Part shown: piece by piece, positions 27,513 through 36,696 of the stretch
Numbering within the stretch: position 1 is the first letter of the stretch
Layout of the letters: the number at the start of each line of letters is the position of its first letter
Assembly (NCBI RefSeq): GCF_023035875.1
Contig: NZ_CP075391.1
Location: 45,608 to 109,607, forward strand
DNA length: 64,000 nucleotides
From: Borrelia puertoricensis
Lineage (GTDB): Bacteria; Spirochaetota; Spirochaetia; Borreliales; Borreliaceae
Direction of reading: 5' to 3'
Made by a program: the position numbers and the translations under genes
The notes under the pieces: generated by a model
What the model was told of the DNA's origin: nothing
What the model saw: the letters and a program-made list of their open reading frames with translations, nothing else
Databases searched by the model: none

Positions 27513-28124
27513 TTAAGATTTAACATTATAAAACTCTTGCTTAATTTGCATCCACTCATTCAACATTGCTTGTCTTAAATCTTTATAATCATTTATTGTA
27601 CTATTTGGATTTCGTAAATTTAATACCTCCTTTACATTACCCTTACTAAAAGTCATTAAACTATATGAATTATTACTGTTCTTAGATAAGTCAATACTTG
27701 CATTTGCAAGCCTTAAGAGTATATCCTTAACCCCATCACTTAAATTAAAAATATCAAGATTACCTGCAACTGCCATTATTTGCCTCTCATCAACATACTT
27801 CCTTATAAGCTCGCATACTTGAATATCTAAAACTTTATCTAATGAATTCCCAGCACCTAAGAGCTCTTGTGTATTATAACTAAAACTTAAATTATCATCA
27901 GCAAGTCTAGTAATCCACACAGCTCTAGCTAGTAATTCATTATTATTAACACTATCAATCTTACTGGAATTATTAACTTTAGTAACACCCATATTATTAT
28001 AAGTAGTATTATGAGTACCATTAATACTATTATGACCAGTATCATCTAAAGTATCATTTAAACTCTCACTAAGAGAAATATCTCCTTTAAGTTCATCTTT
28101 AACATTAATACCAGCATTATCCAT
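27513..28124 (-). CDS. Phage scaffold-like protein (DUF1357 type)
   Basis: 203 residues. Residues 1-55 are Asn/Ser/Thr-rich and disordered (HNSINGTHNTTYNNMG); the rest is helical and ends 'LRQAMLNEWMQIKQEFYNVKS'. Acidic, helical proteins between portal and capsid are typically scaffolds. No catalytic Ser-His motif for a maturation protease is visible. Twenty-three bases separate it from the portal gene. Confidence 0.5.
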   Translation of the reverse strand: MDNAGINVKDELKGDISLSESLNDTLDDTGHNSINGTHNTTYNNMGVTKVNNSSKIDSVNNNELLARAVWITRLADDNLSFSYNTQELLGAGNSLDKVLDIQVCELIRKYVDERQIMAVAGNLDIFNLSDGVKDILLRLANASIDLSKNSNNSYSLMTFSKGNVKEVLNLRNPNSTINDYKDLRQAMLNEWMQIKQEFYNVKS

Positions 28125-28147
28125 TACTAAACCTCCTAAAATAAAAT

Positions 28148-29353
28148 TTAAAATCTAAAATCAAAATGTAATTTATTCCTTAATATCAAAACCTCATCAT
28201 CACTTAAAGAATGCGACTTTATAATTTCTAGATATTTAGCATACATATCCAGTAATCTCATATCTCGCTCTAATTTTTGCTCATCACTTAATATAACTAG
28301 ATCATTAAAACGCATGCTAAGTCTGTAATACTTACTTAACTTAAGATTAACTGAAATGACTGCTGCTTCTTGCACGGTATGCAAAAAATCAATATAATTA
28401 GCCCTATCTCCCTTCCCATCACTTCCCAAACCCTTAACCTGTTCATTAAAACTTCTTGTTAAGGGTTCTTTACTATCAGCACCTATCTTTGCTTTTACAA
28501 GTTCAAACGCATCCTTTAAAAATGCAAGATCGTACTTTATAACCTGTAAACTTGCACCCTCATCAGCACTATAAAAAATTCCCTCATTACTCAAACCACC
28601 CTTTAGCCTCTCAAACACAAGATCAATCTCAGACCCAAACTTGCCTAAACCTTCACTTACACCATCATTACTTTTAAAAAATGTAGAAAACAATCCCTTA
28701 CCCTTAGTCTTAAGACTAATCTGATTCTTAGCATCTTGCAATGCCTCCATAAGCTCAACTAACTGCTCATCTTTATAAAACAAAAAATTATATTGCCCAA
28801 TGCGCTTCTCAATCTCTGAATATATCTGCTCTAAGAGACAAATACTTAAAAGTAAGCTCTGGGTATAAACGGGAATATGCTCTCCTAGTATATAATCAAA
28901 ATTCTCATGGATTATAACTCTACTCTTGTGTAAAATAATAGATGTACCATCATCTTGCAGATATTCTAAATAATTACTACTGTGATCATCTATTATCCGA
29001 TTATAGTCTAAATATTTAAATCCAACTGGCAATTCATCTTTCACACTCTTACTTAAATCTTCATCTAACACCTTAGGTTTAATTAAAATATATCCTGCTC
29101 CATTAAACCTATAACTTATCATTGCCTCAAGAAGTGCCTCGCTAAGTTCTAAGCTTAAAGGTTGCAAATCAAGAAAATCAAGTGTGGAGGAATTTAAAAA
29201 ATCTAATCTAATCCCAGGTCTTAATGCATCTTCTGCTGAATTTTCTATGTAATTCCTAAAAAATAAAGAATACCTATAAAGCTTCAATGGATCTATTGTA
29301 TATTTATTAAATAATAAATTTTCAAAATCATTCTTACATTTCTTAAATATCAT
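28148..29353 (-). CDS. Phage portal protein
   Basis: 401 residues. Portal features include 'NKYTIDPLKLYRYSLFFRNYIENSAEDALRPG' at the start, 'GAGYILIKPKVLDEDL', an 'EHIPVYTQSLLLSICLLEQIYSEIEKRIGQYNF' helix, and 'FNEQVKGLGSDGKGDRANYIDFLHTVQEAAV', the region resembling the 'TKLFG-x-x-P-x-G' loop of DUF1073-like portals. In cp32-type order terminase directly precedes portal; here 13.7 kb of lipoprotein genes lies between (29.4-43.1 kb). Confidence 0.75.
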   Translation of the reverse strand: MIFKKCKNDFENLLFNKYTIDPLKLYRYSLFFRNYIENSAEDALRPGIRLDFLNSSTLDFLDLQPLSLELSEALLEAMISYRFNGAGYILIKPKVLDEDLSKSVKDELPVGFKYLDYNRIIDDHSSNYLEYLQDDGTSIILHKSRVIIHENFDYILGEHIPVYTQSLLLSICLLEQIYSEIEKRIGQYNFLFYKDEQLVELMEALQDAKNQISLKTKGKGLFSTFFKSNDGVSEGLGKFGSEIDLVFERLKGGLSNEGIFYSADEGASLQVIKYDLAFLKDAFELVKAKIGADSKEPLTRSFNEQVKGLGSDGKGDRANYIDFLHTVQEAAVISVNLKLSKYYRLSMRFNDLVILSDEQKLERDMRLLDMYAKYLEIIKSHSLSDDEVLILRNKLHFDFRF

Positions 29354-29428
29354 AAATTAATTATACCAATAATATTTAATTATGTAAACTAAATATAATT
29401 AAATAATAACTATTAATAATAATTAAAT

Positions 29429-29608
29429 TTAAAAATCATATTTTTTAATAAAATTATCAGTTTCCATAATAAATTCATCACCATAAACAGAAATTAGAGT
29501 AATTTTAATTTTAGGCTTCTCTTTAAGTTTTTCAACAAGCCTTTTCTTTAGATGAATAGTAAACGTATTACTTACTGGAACTGGAAATATAACTCCTAAA
29601 AATCGTTT
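29429..29608 (-). repeat. 180-base direct repeat, copy A
   Basis: Near-identical to 30133-30312, with four differences seen by eye. It covers the 3' ends of two neighbouring genes encoding the C-domain. Confidence 0.9.
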
Positions 29609-30064
29609 ATTAACACTAGATGGTCCAATCTGAAAATCTTTAACCCCTAAAAGTTGCCAAGTGGGATCAACAAGATTAAAAATTGATGGTTCTGCTTCTA
29701 CTCCATCAAAAATAACCTGCTTAATATTAACTGCCCTATGCTCACCAACTATATTAAAATCTAAAGAATAATATAGAAAATAAAATGGTGAATCTGGTCC
29801 ACCACCACCTGGTTCACCATCCTCCTCATCGGTGTTCATAATCATTTCCCATGTGTATGTATTAGTCTCCTGCACAATCCTATTTTTAATAAAAAGAATA
29901 CGACTTATACTTCCAGATTCAAACTCCTCTAAATACTTTTTATAACAATAAATATAAGCAGCCTCCCTATTACAATAGCTCTTAAAATCTGCTGAGAGTA
30001 AAAATACACCTAACACGCAAAATAAAAATATACGAGAAATTATCAAAGTAAACCTGATAAACAT
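29429..30064 (-). CDS. Cargo protein, C-domain only (domain also fused in 30133-31299)
   Basis: The ATG at 30064 follows GGAGACATATA, giving about 211 residues with N-terminal hydrophobic segment MFIRFTLIISRIFLFCVLGVFLL (signal or anchor; cysteine before LG but no clear lipobox). The body is the C-domain: 'SGSISRILFIKN', 'NIKQVIFDGVEAEPSIFNL', 'FLGVIFPVPVSNTFTIHLKKRLVEKLKEKP' and 'KITLISVYGDEFIMETDNFIKKYDF'. The last 180 bases are nearly identical (4 differences by eye) to those of the adjacent fused gene, so duplication or conversion was recent. Confidence 0.7.
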   Translation of the reverse strand: MFIRFTLIISRIFLFCVLGVFLLSADFKSYCNREAAYIYCYKKYLEEFESGSISRILFIKNRIVQETNTYTWEMIMNTDEEDGEPGGGGPDSPFYFLYYSLDFNIVGEHRAVNIKQVIFDGVEAEPSIFNLVDPTWQLLGVKDFQIGPSSVNKRFLGVIFPVPVSNTFTIHLKKRLVEKLKEKPKIKITLISVYGDEFIMETDNFIKKYDF

Positions 30065-30132
30065 TATATGTCTCCTTAAGAACAACTCATTTAAAACAAA
30101 TGACTACAAATAAATATCAATAAACACTAAAA

Positions 30133-30312
30133 TTAAAAATTATATTTTTTAATAAAATTATCAGTTTCCATAATAAATTCATCACCATAAACAGAAATTA
30201 GAGTAATTTTAATTCTAGGCTTCTCTTTAAGTTTTTCAACAAGCCTTTTCTTTAGATGAATAGTAAACGTATTACTTACTAGAACTGGAAATATAACTCC
30301 TAAAAATTGTTT
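30133..30312 (-). repeat. 180-base direct repeat, copy B
   Basis: Partner of 29429-29608; encodes the C-terminal 60 residues of the fused lipoprotein. Confidence 0.9.
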
Positions 30313-31299
30313 ACAAAGATCAGCAGGCCCCATCTGAAAATCTTTAACCCCTGCAAGTTGCTTATCAGGTTCATCAAGCCTAAAAATCGATGGTTTTGCT
30401 TCGACTCCATCAAAAATAACCTGCTTAATATTAATTATCCTATACTCACCAACTATACTAAATTTTAAAGAATACCTTGGATAATTCTCTTGAATTTTTC
30501 TCTCCGTCATCTCCCTCTCTCCATCGTTAATAGCCCTGTTCCTCAAACTCTCCTTACCATCTTCAGTCATTTCAATTTTAATAAAAGAAATACTTTTTAT
30601 ACTTCCAGATTTAAACTCTTCTGCATACTCTACTTCACAATAATTATTGTACCAATAACAACGTTGCTTCAAATCTTCTGAGTAACCCTTTAAGATTGGC
30701 ACTTCTACAACATGTACTTGTTCTACTAGTTCCACAAATTTACTAAAATTTGCCGCACTAACCCTAAATTCATACTTTCGCTTAAGCCCACTCTCTACAT
30801 CAACACAAAGAACACTAAATTTTAAGTATCCGCCCTTAGCATCTGCTATTAATTTTTTCCATTCAGCCCTGCATTTATCAAAATTCAAATAAAACCCAAT
30901 ACGCCACATTGTACTTTTATTATGAAAATCAAGAAAAGGAATATAGTAATGACTATTTCTGAAGCTGTAAAAACCGAGATATTTCCTGTCGTACAAATCG
31001 ATATCTTTTCCATTTAATTTAATATCCTTCAATTCAATATTAATATCAGTACCAAGATCAAGATATATTCTTACACTTGCCTCTAAATCTGAATAAGAGT
31101 TATAACTGATTATAAACTTAGTACCATCACTATTAACCAAATTCAATGCAAAACGACCCATGTGACTCTTATTGCCTAAATAAGATACTGTAAAATCTTC
31201 AGATATTGTAAGATTCTCGGATTCTTTAGTACAAGCATTCAAAAATACAAATAAACTTACTACAAATAATAATTTCAAAAATAGTTTTTTAATTACCAT
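30133..31299 (-). CDS. Cargo lipoprotein, fused N-domain plus C-domain
   Basis: 388 residues; leader MVIKKLFLKLLFVVSLFVFLNAC (lipobox Cys23). Residues about 24-195 are the N-domain, as in 31357-31920 ('CTKESENLTISEDFTVSYLGN', 'KKLIADAKGGYLKFSVLCVDVESGLKRKYEFRVSAANFSKFV'). Residues about 205-388 are the C-domain, as in 29429-30064 ('NIKQVIFDGVEAKPSIFRL', 'FLGVIFPVLVSNTFTIHL'). In the pair 38280/37572 the same domains are separate adjacent genes, so the two probably act together at the cell surface. No known family recognised. Confidence 0.75.
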   Translation of the reverse strand: MVIKKLFLKLLFVVSLFVFLNACTKESENLTISEDFTVSYLGNKSHMGRFALNLVNSDGTKFIISYNSYSDLEASVRIYLDLGTDINIELKDIKLNGKDIDLYDRKYLGFYSFRNSHYYIPFLDFHNKSTMWRIGFYLNFDKCRAEWKKLIADAKGGYLKFSVLCVDVESGLKRKYEFRVSAANFSKFVELVEQVHVVEVPILKGYSEDLKQRCYWYNNYCEVEYAEEFKSGSIKSISFIKIEMTEDGKESLRNRAINDGEREMTERKIQENYPRYSLKFSIVGEYRIINIKQVIFDGVEAKPSIFRLDEPDKQLAGVKDFQMGPADLCKQFLGVIFPVLVSNTFTIHLKKRLVEKLKEKPRIKITLISVYGDEFIMETDNFIKKYNF

Positions 31300-31356
31300 A
31301 AATCAAATACTCCACTAAATTAAAACTTTACCACTCAACTATTAACATGAATACAT

Positions 31357-31920
31357 CTATCTAAAAACGTAATTATTGTTTATATCTATAAATTTAATAA
31401 ATTTACTCAAATTTGCTGCACTAACTCTAAATTCATACTTTTTCTCTAACTTGCTCTTTTCTTCAACACAAATAATACTAAATGTTAAGTATCCATCCTT
31501 AGCATCTGCTATTAATTTTTTCCATTCATCATTGCAACGCTTAAAGTTAAACTCAATACTAACTAACCTTATATCTTTTGAAAACATATTAATCGGGTAT
31601 TTTCCAAGGTCATGCCCGTAAAAATGAATAAAACTTCCATCAAGTTTAACGGCCTTTATGTAAATTGAATGCTCATTCTTAAGCTTAAAATGTATATGAC
31701 AAATATCAAAATAATAATCACACATTATTGAAAATGAATTGTCACGATTAACTAAACTCAATTCAACTCCTAATGAGCTAAAGTTACTATCATTACTCAC
31801 ATAAGATACTCTAAAATCTTCAGATATTGTAAGATTCCCGGATTCTTTGGTACAAGCATTAAAAAATACAAGTAAACCAACTACAAATAATAATTTTAAA
31901 AAGAGTCTTCTTACTACCAT
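31357..31920 (-). CDS. Cargo lipoprotein, N-domain only
   Basis: 187 residues; leader MVVRRLFLKLLFVVGLLVFFNAC (Cys23), nearly the same as that of the fused gene. The mature part begins TKESGNLTISEDFRVSYVSN and ends with 'KKLIADAKDGYLTFSIICVEEKSKLEKKYEFRVSAANLSKFIKFID'. It is the N-domain without a C-domain. The three genes 31357 (N), 30133 (N-C) and 29429 (C) form a same-strand series best explained by tandem duplication of an N+C pair with recombination. Function unknown. Confidence 0.7.
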   Translation of the reverse strand: MVVRRLFLKLLFVVGLLVFFNACTKESGNLTISEDFRVSYVSNDSNFSSLGVELSLVNRDNSFSIMCDYYFDICHIHFKLKNEHSIYIKAVKLDGSFIHFYGHDLGKYPINMFSKDIRLVSIEFNFKRCNDEWKKLIADAKDGYLTFSIICVEEKSKLEKKYEFRVSAANLSKFIKFIDINNNYVFR

Positions 31921-32186
31921 AAACTAAATATTCTCCAAAATTAAATTTTCATAGGTTAGTATTAATCACACATTTAAATGTGTGTCAAAGTCTACACTTA
32001 AAACTAATCTTAATCAACACTTACAATACAAACTTCTAACAAAATAACTAATCTAAACTTGAAAACACATACTTAAAAATTTACTTGACAAAAAAAATTA
32101 AACCTATTAAATAACTTGTAAAAATAAATTTACCCTAAAGCTTAAAAGCCCTAGGGTAAGGTAAAGCATAAATTGGTATTTAAATT
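31921..32186. terminator. Intergenic with CCCTA/TAGGG hairpin at 32130-32159
   Basis: TTACCCTA (32130-32137) pairs with TAGGGTAA (32152-32159), with an inner GC/GC pair, about 30 bases after the stop of the 32187 gene on the minus strand. Similar hairpins follow three related genes to the right, so this is a family terminator. Confidence 0.65.
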
Positions 32187-33383
32187 TTATTCCTTAATCT
32201 TTCTCTTCAATGTGGCAAAACCACCACTTTGATAAGAAGTACCATTAAGCACCGATTCCATCTGCTTAAATACATAATCAAAAGAATCATCACTGCAATC
32301 ATAACAATATTCAAAGCTATCTGCTAATCTTTGGAAAAATAAACTTAAATAATTTCCACTATACATTCTATCACTAACAGAAAGTCTCATTAAAGCTTCT
32401 ACTTCAGCATCACTCTTAATGTCACTAGCAGAATGAATTCCAGCTGATCTTAAAATCTCTTTATCTCCACCTCCAACAATCAAATTCTGAATCTCTTTTG
32501 AACCACTAGCATTTGATTTTATAAAATCATACACCTTCTTCATATCTCGTCCCAGTTTTAATCTTCTAAAAGCAGAAGAGGAATCCTCTTTTTTTAACCA
32601 CTTAAAGAATTTTTGGTACATATTCTCAAGCTTATCTTGATCAGATTTTGATCTACCATTAATCTTAATAGCCTCACCAACATACTTCTCTAAACTCTCA
32701 AATTTACTCTTCTCATCATCACTGATATATACGATCATGCCACCTGTTGAATTAATATTTCTTGACCGACAATAAATACTACGGGAACCATAAGAATGAG
32801 CAACTCTTGTTCCTAAGAAAGGAGAGATAAACTCTTGTGGTTTTTGGTAAGTCGAACTAGAAGTTTTGGATCTATTTTTTCTCAACTCTCTCACTTTTGG
32901 TACTACACCTTTATTAGATCCTGTTACTTTAACGGTAACAGATTCTTGGGTCGCATCTTTTTTAACTTCTGTTGCTTGAGAAATAGCGGTTTCTTCTCCT
33001 AAATCTTTATTAACTCCTGTTGCTTGAGAAGTTACAGCTTTTTGGTCATCACTAACAGTAACTACTCCACCAGCAGATACATTAATTTTATCTCTACCCT
33101 CTACAATATCAACTTTTAGACGATAACCATCACCATCATAATCTACATCAACAATGTTACCTTGCTCATCAACATAAAAATATTCATACTCATCTTCTAC
33201 ATCTTCAAGAGAATCTATTAAATAACCTGCACCGTCAATAACAGTCTTAAAGCCTTTTTGAAGAAAATCTCCCATTCTCTCAACCTGATGTTCATCAAGG
33301 TTATCCTTCCCAAGTAAGTCAGCTAAATTACAACTAAATGCCAAAATACTTAAAAACACAACAAAAATTTTAGCAATTTTCAT
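32187..33383 (-). CDS. Cargo lipoprotein, FxKWLK family, member 1 (start revised)
   Basis: AGGAGGAAGAGT lies between two ATGs and fits the second (33383), giving leader MKIAKIFVVFLSILAFSC (Cys18) and 398 residues. An acidic linker with repeats (VTSQATGVNKDLGEETAIS...) runs to about residue 190. The C-terminal domain has 'LEKYVGEAIKINGRSKSDQDKLENMYQKFFKWLKKEDSS', 'DMKKVYDFIKSNASGSKEIQNLI' and 'SLFFQRLADSF', shared with 33617-35215 and, less closely, 35418-36359. Overall form (leader, variable linker, conserved helical tail) suggests a surface-exposed adhesin-like protein; function unknown. Confidence 0.65.
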   Translation of the reverse strand: MKIAKIFVVFLSILAFSCNLADLLGKDNLDEHQVERMGDFLQKGFKTVIDGAGYLIDSLEDVEDEYEYFYVDEQGNIVDVDYDGDGYRLKVDIVEGRDKINVSAGGVVTVSDDQKAVTSQATGVNKDLGEETAISQATEVKKDATQESVTVKVTGSNKGVVPKVRELRKNRSKTSSSTYQKPQEFISPFLGTRVAHSYGSRSIYCRSRNINSTGGMIVYISDDEKSKFESLEKYVGEAIKINGRSKSDQDKLENMYQKFFKWLKKEDSSSAFRRLKLGRDMKKVYDFIKSNASGSKEIQNLIVGGGDKEILRSAGIHSASDIKSDAEVEALMRLSVSDRMYSGNYLSLFFQRLADSFEYCYDCSDDSFDYVFKQMESVLNGTSYQSGGFATLKRKIKE

Positions 33384-33568
33384 ACTCTTCCTCCTCATTA
33401 ATTGCTAAAAAAAATTTATAAATAATTTTTAAATATCAAAATAATACAAATCAACATTTTTAAATTTAAAGTAACAGACAATATAAATGTATATACACGT
33501 TAATTTGCATATAATAATTTCAAAAAGATTTACCACCCTGCATAAATTAAACGAAAATAAATAAGAAC

Positions 33569-33599
33569 TTACTCTAAGGCCTTTATAAACTTAAAGTAA
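33569..33599. terminator. Hairpin after the 33617 gene
   Basis: TTACTCTAAG (33569-33578) and CTTAAAGTAA (33590-33599) pair with one mismatch just after the minus-strand stop at 33617. Weaker than its counterparts after the sister genes. Confidence 0.5.
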
Positions 33600-33616
33600 A
33601 CTTTTAAATCATTACA

Positions 33617-35215
33617 TTAATTTATAGCTTCAATTCTGGACTTAAACTCCCCCTCACTTTTATCAGAAAATACTTTCCTTAGATCTTGAAATATCTGCTC
33701 TTCAGATTTATCACGCCTATTTTCCATATCATAAAGAGTATCTGCTAATGATTGGAACAATAAACTCACAGCAAATCCACTATAATCCCTAGAACCAAGA
33801 GTAGTCTCTATTAAAAAGTCTACCTCGTCATCACTATCTAACTTATCATCACTATTAATATCAACAATAGTACTTTTATTCTCAATCTTATCTACAATAA
33901 TTTCCACCCAATTTTTAAGTTCTGTTGAATCTGAACTTTTCTCTTTTATTAGATCAAACACCTTCTGTAGATCCTGTACTAGTTCTTTTCTCTTAGAAGC
34001 ATCAATATCACTTGTTTTTAACCATTCAAAGAATTTTTTGTGTCCGGATTCTAATTTACTTTGATCAAAATCTGACATACCATTAATCTTAATGGCACTT
34101 TGAAGATATTTCTCTAAACGCTCAATTACTTGAGTCTCATTAGAACTCAAGACCACTGTTGTATCTTTAGCTTTACTTGTAACATCAGAACTCAAACTCA
34201 TTACTGACTCGCTGTCTTCACTTGTAACACTAGAACTCTCCCCCGCACCAAAAAGCATATGAGCTCCCATCTTTTGAATATCACTTATAACAAAAGTCCC
34301 TACATCTTTAATTACATCGATAACGGTACCTACTCCTTGCACAGCATCTGTAGCAAAAGTTCCTGTACCCTCAATAACATTATCAATTCCACTCATCACA
34401 CCCTCTACAACATCCTCTACAACGCCACTAACAACACTTCCCAAAATTTTATCTCTTACATCTTGATTAGAAAAATCAGAACGTTGGGTTTTAGACTCCT
34501 GCGTTCCGGTCTCAACAAAAGTGCTATCTTGAGTATTAGTAGTAACTTCTCCTTCATAACCAGATGCTCCTGTAGATGTTTCTGCTATTTGTAAAGCAGT
34601 ATTCAGCCCTGAACTAGTACTAATAATTGAATTTATATTTTCTGTTACATATTCTGTTACATGGTTAGTAGACATACCACCCTTGCTTACAACACCTAAA
34701 TTGGAATCTAAACGAGAAGTATTCACTACGCTTTGAGCACCAGTATCTACTAAGCTTTGGGAAACCTTTCCTGCTTCTTGACCACTATTATCTTCATTAT
34801 TAGCAATACCTACAGCTACTTGACCATCAACACCTTCTGAATTTTTAGTAACATCATTTTTTATTCCCTCACCACTACTATCCACGTCTCCTTCAATGGC
34901 ATTTCCTGCTTCTTGAAGCACACTCCCCGATTCCCGGGCAACAGCAACTCCATTCTTAGCATCAGCTGTGTCTTTTTTTTGCCCAACAGCATCTCCTAAA
35001 TTTCGACTAACAACCTTTTCTATTTCTTTACCACCAGCTAAGACCTCTTGGCCAACACGATCCAGTCTGCGGAGAGGAGAATCAACAAAATTTTTTGTTC
35101 CTTGAACAAATCCATCATCAGTTGTAAACCAATAACTTGTACTTCCCGTATCATAGACTTTGCAGCTCAATGTCAAGGTACTTAAAAACAAAACAATAAT
35201 ACCAAAATTTCTCAT
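33617..35215 (-). CDS. Cargo lipoprotein, FxKWLK family, member 2 (start revised)
   Basis: The start ATG at 35215 follows AAGGAGGGTGGAT; leader MRNFGIIVLFLSTLTLSC (Cys18), 532 residues, the largest of the group. A long Gly/Ser/Val/Asp-rich linker (residues 40-360) contains amphipathic VV-x-x-VV-x-x-V stretches ('GSVVSGVVEDVVEGVMSG'). The C-terminal domain matches member 1: 'LEKYLQSAIKINGMSDFDQSKLESGHKKFFEWLKTSD', 'QKVFDLIKEKSSDSTELKNW', 'VSLLFQSLADTLYD'. Probably surface-exposed by analogy with other Borrelia lipoproteins; no ligand is suggested by sequence. Confidence 0.65.
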   Translation of the reverse strand: MRNFGIIVLFLSTLTLSCKVYDTGSTSYWFTTDDGFVQGTKNFVDSPLRRLDRVGQEVLAGGKEIEKVVSRNLGDAVGQKKDTADAKNGVAVARESGSVLQEAGNAIEGDVDSSGEGIKNDVTKNSEGVDGQVAVGIANNEDNSGQEAGKVSQSLVDTGAQSVVNTSRLDSNLGVVSKGGMSTNHVTEYVTENINSIISTSSGLNTALQIAETSTGASGYEGEVTTNTQDSTFVETGTQESKTQRSDFSNQDVRDKILGSVVSGVVEDVVEGVMSGIDNVIEGTGTFATDAVQGVGTVIDVIKDVGTFVISDIQKMGAHMLFGAGESSSVTSEDSESVMSLSSDVTSKAKDTTVVLSSNETQVIERLEKYLQSAIKINGMSDFDQSKLESGHKKFFEWLKTSDIDASKRKELVQDLQKVFDLIKEKSSDSTELKNWVEIIVDKIENKSTIVDINSDDKLDSDDEVDFLIETTLGSRDYSGFAVSLLFQSLADTLYDMENRRDKSEEQIFQDLRKVFSDKSEGEFKSRIEAIN

Positions 35216-35370
35216 ATCCACCCTCCTTATAAACCACACAAAATATTAACATAATATATAGCAATAAAATTGAATTCCAATTAAATTTTCAAATTTTTAC
35301 TTGAAAAATACTCCAACTAAAAGGAAATGGGGGAATTTGAACCAATTTAAATAATAACTTAAATAAAAAA

Positions 35371-35406
35371 ATATACCCTAAAATTTGTAAAAACTCTAGG
35401 GTATAT
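35371..35406. terminator. CCCTA/TAGGG hairpin after the 35418 gene
   Basis: ATATACCCTA (35371-35380) pairs perfectly with TAGGGTATAT (35397-35406), starting 12 bases after the minus-strand stop. Same core as 32130-32159. Confidence 0.7.
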
Positions 35407-35417
35407 CAATTAACACA

Positions 35418-36359
35418 TTAATTTATAGAAGAAACTTTAAGCTCCTCCAAATCTTTAAGATACATATCAAAACGCTCTTTTATCTTTTGGAAGATTTGCT
35501 CACTAACTTCATCATTATCTTCAAAATCTTGATCCTTAATCTCATCAACATACTCATCATCAATATACTCCTCGATTTCAGATAACAATCTTTTCAACAA
35601 TAATTTTACAGCATATCTATTATTATCAGAGTCTTTATCATATTCTAATAAAAAGTATAGGCCCTCATCATAAGCATCCTCATTATTACTATCACCACTA
35701 ACATCAAGAAAAACTGTTATCTGATTTTGCATCTCCAAATCAAGATCTTCTGTCCACCTTTGAACACCCTCTAATTTCTTTTGCATACCCTCTTTTATCT
35801 CCCCATCTACCTTCTTCATTAAATTTACCAATTCTTGTCTTTTAGTTTCATTTTTTTTAAGCCACTTAAAGAATGCTTGAAGTATAGTATTAAACAATTC
35901 ACTCTCTTCATCTTCTTCATTATTGTCACTTGAATCTATAGTAATGGTACCAGTTGATCCAACCTCAGTAACAGTTTGCTCCTCTCTAGAAACTACTGCT
36001 TGAATAACTTCAGAAATCTTAACTCCTTGATTAGAAACCACGCCTTTAGATCCAGCAGATCCAAAATCAGCATTCAAATTAGCAGACATTGCTATTCCTT
36101 CCTTAGCAATATCAATTTTTGCGTCATTATTATCATCACTAGCAACCTTTAAAACGTCATCCTCCTTTAAGTGTTCGTAACTACCTCCCTTAAGAATAGT
36201 CATAATGCCACCAACAAATAAATTACCTACTCCTTGGACAACATTCATAAAAACACCACTAGAATCAGCTGATAGATCATCTATCATTGCATCTTTATAA
36301 GGGTTACAACTAAATATTAATATAATTAAAAATACAATAACAATATGAATTTTTTTCAT
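35418..36359 (-). CDS. Cargo lipoprotein, FxKWLK family, member 3
   Basis: 313 residues; leader MKKIHIVIVFLIILIFSC (Cys18). A linker of about 130 residues is followed by a very acidic helical domain starting 'LFNTILQAFFKWLKKNETKRQELVNLMKKV' and continuing 'YAVKLLLKRLLSEIEEYIDDEYVDEIKDQDFEDNDE'. The F-x-KWLK helix and the 'Y-x-V-x-LL-x-x-L' segment align with members 1 and 2. The 39 bases around its start are identical to those of 36697-37407, so the two share translation signals. Function unknown. Confidence 0.65.
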   Translation of the reverse strand: MKKIHIVIVFLIILIFSCNPYKDAMIDDLSADSSGVFMNVVQGVGNLFVGGIMTILKGGSYEHLKEDDVLKVASDDNNDAKIDIAKEGIAMSANLNADFGSAGSKGVVSNQGVKISEVIQAVVSREEQTVTEVGSTGTITIDSSDNNEEDEESELFNTILQAFFKWLKKNETKRQELVNLMKKVDGEIKEGMQKKLEGVQRWTEDLDLEMQNQITVFLDVSGDSNNEDAYDEGLYFLLEYDKDSDNNRYAVKLLLKRLLSEIEEYIDDEYVDEIKDQDFEDNDEVSEQIFQKIKERFDMYLKDLEELKVSSIN

Positions 36360-36380
36360 AATTTTCTCTTATCCTTATCT
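36342..36380 (-). repeat. 39-base identical start region, copy A
   Basis: The 39 bases at 36342-36380 are repeated exactly at 37390-37428. They hold the ribosome-binding region (GATAAGGATAAGAGAAAATT on the minus strand) and the first codons of the two lipoprotein genes. Confidence 0.9.
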
Positions 36381-36575
36381 TCTTATAATTTCTTAAAATC
36401 AATTTTCAAATAATAAAGAAACAATTTATAGCAATAAATTTAACTTTTCAAATAAAACCTTGAAAAAACTATCAAAAAAACATAATCACAGACCTTTATA
36501 TAACTAACATAAACTTTGGGGCTTATTGAAAGTGAAAAATAATGGAAAATTAAATAAACTTAAATTAAATAAAAA

Positions 36576-36603
36576 TGCCCTAAAGTTTACATACTTTAGG
36601 GCA
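36576..36603. terminator. Perfect hairpin after the 36697 gene
   Basis: TGCCCTAAAGT (36576-36586) pairs with ACTTTAGGGCA (36593-36603); 6-base loop. On the minus strand it is followed by TTTTTATTT, a good intrinsic terminator. Confidence 0.8.
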
Positions 36604-36696
36604 CACCGATCAAATTAGAACACATCAATCAATATGTCTATTTTCATCATAACTTAAGTTCTAATTTCACACTAACTTGGAATTCCTTTTATTTTT

